From JAVVEZ01 sp032250895 (GTDB lineage: Bacteria; Pseudomonadota; Gammaproteobacteria; Pseudomonadales; Pseudohongiellaceae), in contig JAVVEZ010000104.1 in assembly GCA_032250895.1 (NCBI GenBank), positions 1-10,320 of the forward strand: 10,320 nt of DNA. The letters are read 5' to 3'. The first letter of the stretch is position 1, and every line of letters starts with the position of its first letter. A program made the translations under genes and the position numbers. Below the pieces are notes generated by a model. That model was not told the DNA's origin. It ran no database searches and saw nothing but the letters and a program-made list of their open reading frames with translations. Of the stretch, positions 7,267-10,320 are shown in pieces.

Positions 7267-8255
7267 AAAACAAAACGCAGCGGCAGCCATGTCAAGAGCG
7301 ACAAGCGCTGTGCCTCGATGACCTGCTCAATGAACCCGGCTCTGCCATCGACCCCTCTCCCCGGGTCCGGGCCAGAGTCAAGGCTGTGATCGCCACCCTG
7401 GAACAGGAACAGCGCTGTCTTGCTCTGCTTCCTGTGCCAGAACCGCCGCAAGGGCTTCCCGGGACGGCCCCCGATACGATTCATCGCTTCCGTGTGGCCG
7501 GCAAAAAACTGCGGGCCTGGCTCCGGCTGATCCGTCCGGCCATCGGCAGGGACCGGTGGCGGCTTCTCGACCATGCCCTGCGCGATGATGCCAGAACCCT
7601 GGCCGGGCGCCGCGACCGGGAAGTCATGTTGAAGACCCTGAAGCGCCTGCAGGCCGACAGCAAAAAGGCGGAGCAGCGGGAGGCCTGCGCCCGGCTCGGC
7701 GCCTGTCTGCAAGTGGAGGAAGTGACTGGCACCGCCGCCGGGGATCGGGCCGGGAAGCAGACAAGCCCGGCCGGCGCGGACACGCTGATACAACTGAAAC
7801 GCCTCAGCCGCATGGCCCACCGGCCCGACATCATCGCCAGGGGTTTGCGCAAAACCTGGCAGCGCGGGCGCCGCTGGCAGAAAAAAGCCGCTGCCGAAGA
7901 CGCCAGCTTCAGCGACCTGCACCGCTTTCGCAAGTGGGTGAAATACCTGGACTACCAGCTGCACTTCAGCGGCCTCGACGCCAGCGGCAAGGGCCACGTG
8001 CTGCATCGGCAGCTGGACCAACTGGCCTCCCGGCTGGGCTGGATCCATGATCTCGTCGTGCTAAGAAAAGCACTGAAACAGAAGTCCAGACACCTGCCGC
8101 CCGAAGACCCCTGCCGAGGGGACACCCACCTTGTCCGGCAGGTCATTGCCGCTGAGCTGCGCAGCTTGTCGCAGCAATATGCCAAGGACGGCAAGAAACG
8201 GCATCTGCTCGGCCAAGCCGGATATTTCACCGATAAAAGATCGGCACAGCCTTAA
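7263..8255 (+). CDS. CHAD-domain protein, coupled to ppsA
   Basis: Predicted soluble alpha-helical CHAD protein; characterised CHAD domains bind inorganic polyphosphate through conserved His, Arg and Lys side chains. The 330-residue product has both CHAD halves: first, near residue 75, HRFRVAGKKLRAWLRLIRP, followed by a GRRDREVMLKTL segment matching the family RD motif; second, near 220, LHRFRKWVKYLDYQLHF, then LGWIHDLVVL (family pattern LG-x-x-HDL-x-x-L). It has no signal peptide and no CYTH (triphosphatase) domain, so it is a stand-alone CHAD. The GTG at 7263 overlaps the ppsA stop (GTGA); an upstream reading inside ppsA is a shadow. Coupling suggests co-expression with PEP synthase. A link through phosphate, AMP or polyphosphate is my inference. 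Similarity to a degenerate stretch at 8754-8922 points to a former second copy. Confidence 0.85.
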   Translation: MKNKTQRQPCQERQALCLDDLLNEPGSAIDPSPRVRARVKAVIATLEQEQRCLALLPVPEPPQGLPGTAPDTIHRFRVAGKKLRAWLRLIRPAIGRDRWRLLDHALRDDARTLAGRRDREVMLKTLKRLQADSKKAEQREACARLGACLQVEEVTGTAAGDRAGKQTSPAGADTLIQLKRLSRMAHRPDIIARGLRKTWQRGRRWQKKAAAEDASFSDLHRFRKWVKYLDYQLHFSGLDASGKGHVLHRQLDQLASRLGWIHDLVVLRKALKQKSRHLPPEDPCRGDTHLVRQVIAAELRSLSQQYAKDGKKRHLLGQAGYFTDKRSAQP

Positions 8256-8273
8256 AAAGATGGAGTCTTTTTT
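8254..8273 (+). terminator. Weak AT-rich hairpin with U-tract after the CHAD gene
   Basis: AAAAAGA (8254-8260) can pair with TCTTTTT (8266-8272) around the loop TGGAG, ending in a run of six T. The stem begins inside the TAA stop codon. With only one G-C pair it is a poor intrinsic terminator, but position and U-tract fit the end of the ppsA-CHAD transcript. By symmetry it could act in both directions. Confidence 0.4.
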
Positions 8274-8422
8274 ACCCGTGGTGCAAGGTCAGGCACAAAA
8301 GCCCTGTCGTTTAATTGACTCAGATCAGAACCCGTGTCCCTTGTTCTTGTTACTTTATCAGCATCCATCAGGCGGGAAGTGGATTGGCGTTTTCATCCAC
8401 GTGGTAAGCCGTACGACAAGAT

Positions 8423-8448
8423 AGCCAGGAGACAGGACAGCCAGGAGA
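8423..8448 (+). repeat. Short direct repeat AGCCAGGAGA, the second copy holding a ribosome site
   Basis: AGCCAGGAGA occurs at 8423-8432 and again at 8439-8448, a 16-base period. The AGGAG of the second copy (8443-8447) is 9 bases ahead of the ATG at 8457 and decides that start. The first copy is a second purine-rich site with no start codon in place. It may be a chance slippage duplication. Confidence 0.5.
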
Positions 8449-8456
8449 ATAGTGCG

Positions 8457-8732
8457 ATGCCAATATATTGTGTGGAAACCCGGACAAATTCAGGAAAAAT
8501 GCTTGTCCATCAGCAAAATTGCCCAGCCTATGAGCTGGCAAGCCTGCTGGCACAGGACAGGGTGAGTGACATAGGCGCGCATGGTAATGCGACCAATGCC
8601 TTGAACTACGCAAACGCCATCTTCCATCATAGTGCGTCCCTCTGTCATCATTGCTGCGCTGAGCGTCAACCATCGCAATGGACTGTTGGCCGCCGGAAGA
8701 CGCTCCAGCCTTTTTCAGTTGCACAGAGATGA
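8457..8732 (+). CDS. Small Cys/His-rich protein, possible zinc ribbon
   Basis: A 91-residue protein of unknown function that I believe is a real gene. It has a good ribosome site (AGGAG, 9 bases upstream of ATG 8457). Its residues form a metal-site pattern: His18-x3-Cys22 in VHQQNC, then Cys63-x2-Cys66-Cys67 in LCHHCC, with His57, His58, His64 and His65 nearby. Between them is a stretch rich in Ala and Asn that is probably helical (about 42-58). The layout VH-x3-C ... A-x2-A ... C-x2-C recalls small enterobacterial and Vibrio conserved hypotheticals of about 70 residues, from memory only. There are no membrane segments or signal peptide. The last 20 residues have low complexity and may be an extension. 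It follows the CHAD gene by about 200 bases, on the same strand, and is more AT-rich than ppsA. A zinc-binding role is inference. Confidence 0.6.
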   Translation: MPIYCVETRTNSGKMLVHQQNCPAYELASLLAQDRVSDIGAHGNATNALNYANAIFHHSASLCHHCCAERQPSQWTVGRRKTLQPFSVAQR

Positions 8733-8753
8733 CCTTGATCAGTCCGCCGTAGC

Positions 8754-8922
8754 CTTCACCAAACACCGTTAAATGGTGGCATGCCTTCCCGTACTTACAG
8801 ATCGGCCAATGGCCCTATTGCTGATTCTGGGCAGCACTACCGATACGCTGCTGATCTGGGAAAACGCTTGCCTGAAGCTGGTCATTCCCGCCCCGCGTGC
8901 GCAGCTTGTTGCATCAATATGC
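8754..8922 (+). pseudogene. Degenerate remnant of a second CHAD-domain gene (C-terminal part)
   Basis: Positions 8880-8922 align with 8141-8182 inside the intact CHAD gene at 36 of 43 columns with one single-base gap; the shared core TGCGCAGCTTGT-x-GCA-x-CAATATGC is almost unchanged. Upstream, pieces in shifting frames recall the CHAD second half in the right order: CTTCACCAA (8754-8762, LHQ), then GTTAAA (8768, VK), TGGTGGCAT (8774, WWH, compare the W-Y-H seen in many CHAD domains), then CTGGGC...GAT (8827-8844, LG..D). Several indels and stops break the frame, and the 3' end runs into the toxin gene on the other strand. The nucleotide match is directly seen; the CHAD reading of the upstream part is weaker inference. 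Confidence 0.42.
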
Positions 8923-9258
8923 GCCCAGCAGCCTTCTCGCCAACACTGACTGCATCTCGCGACGCCCGTCGGCAATCAGATAAATGATGACCTGGCTGCC
9001 TGCAACACGATAGATCACCCTGTACGGTTTGAAGAAGGTCTGGCGGTATTCTTTGATACCGAGTCCTGCCAACTCGTTCGGGTAAATGCCGCGCTCTGGA
9101 AATTTCGACAAGCTCTGTACAACTGTCATCAATGCATCCAACACGTGGTTGGCGTTCACCGCACCGTCGAACTCGGCGATGTAGTCGTAAATGGCCTCCA
9201 GGTCCTGCTCCGCACCCCCGGTGAGCAGCACGTCGAACCTGGCCGGTGCGGCTGCCAT
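8914..9258 (-). CDS. RelE/ParE-family toxin of a type II toxin-antitoxin pair
   Basis: Predicted 114-residue toxin of the RelE/ParE superfamily. Members either cut mRNA on the ribosome (RelE) or poison gyrase (ParE); sequence alone does not tell which this is. The fold is recognisable: the N-terminal strand FDVLLTGGAEQDLEAIYDYI (8-27), two helices to about residue 52, the strand with EYRQTFFKPYRVIYRV (70-85) and the C-terminal VIIYLIADGRREMQ (90-103). The conserved basic residues in KPYRVIYRV and DGRR are those usually linked to activity. Length is normal (90-115). The ATG at 9258 overlaps the antitoxin TGA by one base (TGATG), so the toxin is translated after its antitoxin. Its 3' end overlaps the degenerate CHAD-like stretch. 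No terminator is evident behind it. Confidence 0.9.
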   Translation of the reverse strand: MAAAPARFDVLLTGGAEQDLEAIYDYIAEFDGAVNANHVLDALMTVVQSLSKFPERGIYPNELAGLGIKEYRQTFFKPYRVIYRVAGSQVIIYLIADGRREMQSVLARRLLGAY

Positions 9259-9533
9259 CAGACAGGGCTTCGCCTGGCGCGCAGGCGGGCAACCACGTCA
9301 ACCACAGGTTTGATCTTGCCAGTCACCACATCCTGGTTGCCCAATGCCAGGATTTTCAGCAAGGCCAGGGTTTCTTGCGTCTCTTCGAAGGAGGCAAGGT
9401 CTTGCAGGACGGCCTTGGCCTCACCGTTTTGGGTGATGATCAAGGGCTCACGCTGCTCGGCGATGCGAGTAAGCACCTCGGCCGCGTTGGCCTTGAGGTA
9501 GCTGATCGGTTTGATTTGAGATGAGTAGCGCAT
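9258..9533 (-). CDS. Phd/YefM-family antitoxin
   Basis: Predicted 91-residue antitoxin. Phd/YefM proteins bind and neutralise the partner toxin through a flexible C-terminal half and repress their own promoter with the N-terminal half. Seen here: the typical opening IKPISYLKANAAEVL (7-21), then REPLIITQNGEAKAVLQDL (28-46), the core DNA-binding and dimer fold, then a charged helical tail ending RLRARRSPV. The ATG at 9533 was chosen because AGGAG is 7 bases upstream; upstream in-frame sequence lies in the promoter. It overlaps the toxin gene by one base, the usual antitoxin-first order. It starts 47 bases after the jetD stop on the same strand, and a likely promoter with an inverted repeat lies in that gap. 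Confidence 0.92.
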   Translation of the reverse strand: MRYSSQIKPISYLKANAAEVLTRIAEQREPLIITQNGEAKAVLQDLASFEETQETLALLKILALGNQDVVTGKIKPVVDVVARLRARRSPV

Positions 9534-9553
9534 GGCGTGCTCCTGATTTGAGA

Positions 9554-9582
9554 AAGACTGAATATAGTCCTTATATGGTCTT
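9554..9582. promoter_or_regulatory. Nested inverted repeats over the toxin-antitoxin promoter, probable antitoxin operator
   Basis: A perfect inverted repeat ATATA-GTCCT-TATAT (9562-9576) covers the -10 box and the spacer. An outer pair, AAGAC (9554-9558) and GTCTT (9578-9582), flanks it. Palindromes over the promoter are the normal binding sites of Phd/YefM antitoxins and their toxin complexes, which repress the operon. The sequence symmetry is seen; binding is inferred. Confidence 0.55.
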
Positions 9583-9589
9583 ATGGCAA
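9561..9589 (-). promoter_or_regulatory. Promoter of the toxin-antitoxin operon
   Basis: On the minus strand TTGCCA (9589-9584) and TATATT (9566-9561) are separated by exactly 17 bases and lie about 30 bases before the antitoxin start. This is the best sigma70-like promoter in the window. The -35 element lies inside the last codons of jetD, so the pair can be transcribed independently of the Wadjet operon. Confidence 0.65.
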
Positions 9590-10320
9590 GAAATCTGAAT
9601 GGGAGGCGGTGGTGCCATCGAGGAGCTGTTGAAGGCGCTGCGCCAGCCAATGGAAGCCGATGTGTTCCTGCTCCAGCCGCAGTCCCGCACGAATGCGCTG
9701 GTCGCGCAGGTCATTGTAGAGATCGCGCTCATCGGATGTCAGCCGGTGCAGGTCTGCGGCCAAGGCCTTGTCCTCGCATCCCCAAACGGCGGTGTGCGCA
9801 TCGAGGGTTTCTCTGTCCATCAAGAACGAGTCCACGTGGCCGAAGTAGCCGCGCAGTTGATCCAGGATGCCAAAGCCATGAGTATCGATATCGCCCCAGT
9901 AATGGATCGAGCAGTTCTGCAACCAATGACTGCGTGCCAGTGCATCCCAACCGTAACCCGCGCCAAAAATCACGATGGCATCCGCTACCTGCGGAAAGGC
10001 CAGGAAGTTGGTCTCGTTCTCGGTGATGAAGACATGCTGCACAGCGAGTTCCACGCGACTGAAGCTGTCCGCATCCAGACTTACGTCGGGGCAGGCCGGG
10101 CCGGGTATGACCCGCATCGCTGGATCAAGCACACGAAAGCGGATGCGCGCTGGTTTTTCCAGAAAACCATAACGGGCAGAAAACCGGCTGACACCGGTTT
10201 TGCTGTGGTCCACCGCATCAGCGGGCAAGGCCAGATCGAGCAATTCGGCCAGCACGCTGCGATGGGCTTCGATGAATTTGCTGTGCACACCCGGCAGGTC
10301 CACCTGCCGCAGATAAATGC
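9581..10320 (-). CDS. jetD: Wadjet defence system protein JetD (partial, N-terminus beyond window)
   Basis: C-terminal two thirds (245 codons) of the nuclease subunit of Wadjet (jetABCD, also known as MksG), an SMC-type system that cuts closed circular plasmid DNA. The Toprim (topoisomerase VI A-like, DUF2220) domain is plain: the motif Glu in ITENETNFLAF (near 10019), FGAGYGWDALARSHW, the metal-binding Asp-Ile-Asp in HYWGDIDTHGFGILDQLRG (9884-9892), FLMDRETLDAH, and near the C-terminus LRLEQEHIGFHWL, all hallmarks of JetD. The acidic residues needed for metal binding are present, so it looks functional. The frame stays open through the right edge (IYLRQVDLPGVHSKFIE), so the GTG at 10303 is not the real start. 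JetD is normally last in jetABCD, so jetC should lie to the right. The stop at 9581 is 47 bases before the toxin-antitoxin pair. Confidence 0.93.
   Translation of the reverse strand, partial: IYLRQVDLPGVHSKFIEAHRSVLAELLDLALPADAVDHSKTGVSRFSARYGFLEKPARIRFRVLDPAMRVIPGPACPDVSLDADSFSRVELAVQHVFITENETNFLAFPQVADAIVIFGAGYGWDALARSHWLQNCSIHYWGDIDTHGFGILDQLRGYFGHVDSFLMDRETLDAHTAVWGCEDKALAADLHRLTSDERDLYNDLRDQRIRAGLRLEQEHIGFHWLAQRLQQLLDGTTASHSDFLP

Noticed and set aside
8368..8766. 132-residue minus-strand frame opposite the small Cys/His gene
   Set aside because: No ribosome site and no recognisable domain; the plus-strand frame has a good ribosome site and a patterned Cys/His set.
8764..8778. CACC-GTTAAAT-GGTG hairpin between the convergent genes
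   Set aside because: Four-base stem with no U-tract; too weak to call, and it falls in the degenerate CHAD stretch.
8141..8922. The 43-base match between 8141-8182 and 8880-8922 as a REP-type dispersed repeat
   Set aside because: One copy lies inside an intact CHAD coding region and neither forms the stem-loop expected of a REP element; a gene remnant explains it better, though a genome-wide search would settle it.
8809..8949. 46-residue plus-strand frame beginning MALLLILGSTTDTLL, and a 68-residue frame from 8781
   Set aside because: Neither has a ribosome site, both run into the 3' end of the toxin gene on the other strand, and the stretch is better explained as decayed CHAD sequence.

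Overview
The window looks like chromosomal DNA of a GC-rich proteobacterium, most likely a gammaproteobacterium. The signs are an E. coli-like CysB, a cysT-cysW-cysA sulfate/thiosulfate importer, a PEP synthase of about 800 residues, and short gene overlaps (GTGA, ATGA, TGATG). The genus cannot be read from this sequence. The left edge, the 628-929 gap and the region after 8256 look more AT-rich and less orderly than the GC-rich block 930-8255, as expected for a core block flanked by accessory DNA.

Layout. Positions 16-627 (minus) hold a SAM-dependent methyltransferase whose C-terminus looks frameshifted. Positions 628-929 are a divergent intergenic region with a small palindrome and tandem repeat, a candidate operator. 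Positions 930-4726 (plus) hold cysT, cysW and cysA, tightly overlapping, followed 28 bp later by a CysB-type LysR regulator. No sulfate-binding protein gene (sbp/cysP) is present. Positions 4855-8255 (plus) hold PEP synthase (ppsA) overlapping a CHAD-domain protein by 4 bp. Positions 8457-8732 (plus) encode a small Cys/His-rich protein. Positions 8754-8922 look like the wreck of a second CHAD gene. On the minus strand, reading leftward from the right edge, come the 3' two thirds of jetD (Wadjet plasmid-defence nuclease subunit, cut by the window), then a Phd/YefM antitoxin and a RelE/ParE toxin.

How the genes work together. The cys block is sulfur assimilation: two permeases and an ATPase with the regulator that senses O-/N-acetylserine, needing a periplasmic binding protein encoded elsewhere. 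The ppsA-CHAD pair is probably translationally coupled and links gluconeogenic PEP synthesis to a polyphosphate-binding-type protein; what the link does is unknown. The right end is the tail of a defence locus. JetD is normally the last gene of jetABCD, so jetA, jetB and jetC should lie just beyond position 10320. The toxin-antitoxin pair starts directly behind jetD in the same direction, with its own likely promoter overlapping the jetD 3' end.

The most interesting parts are the Wadjet/toxin-antitoxin junction, the decayed CHAD copy beside an intact one, the ppsA-CHAD coupling, and the unexplained small Cys/His protein between them.
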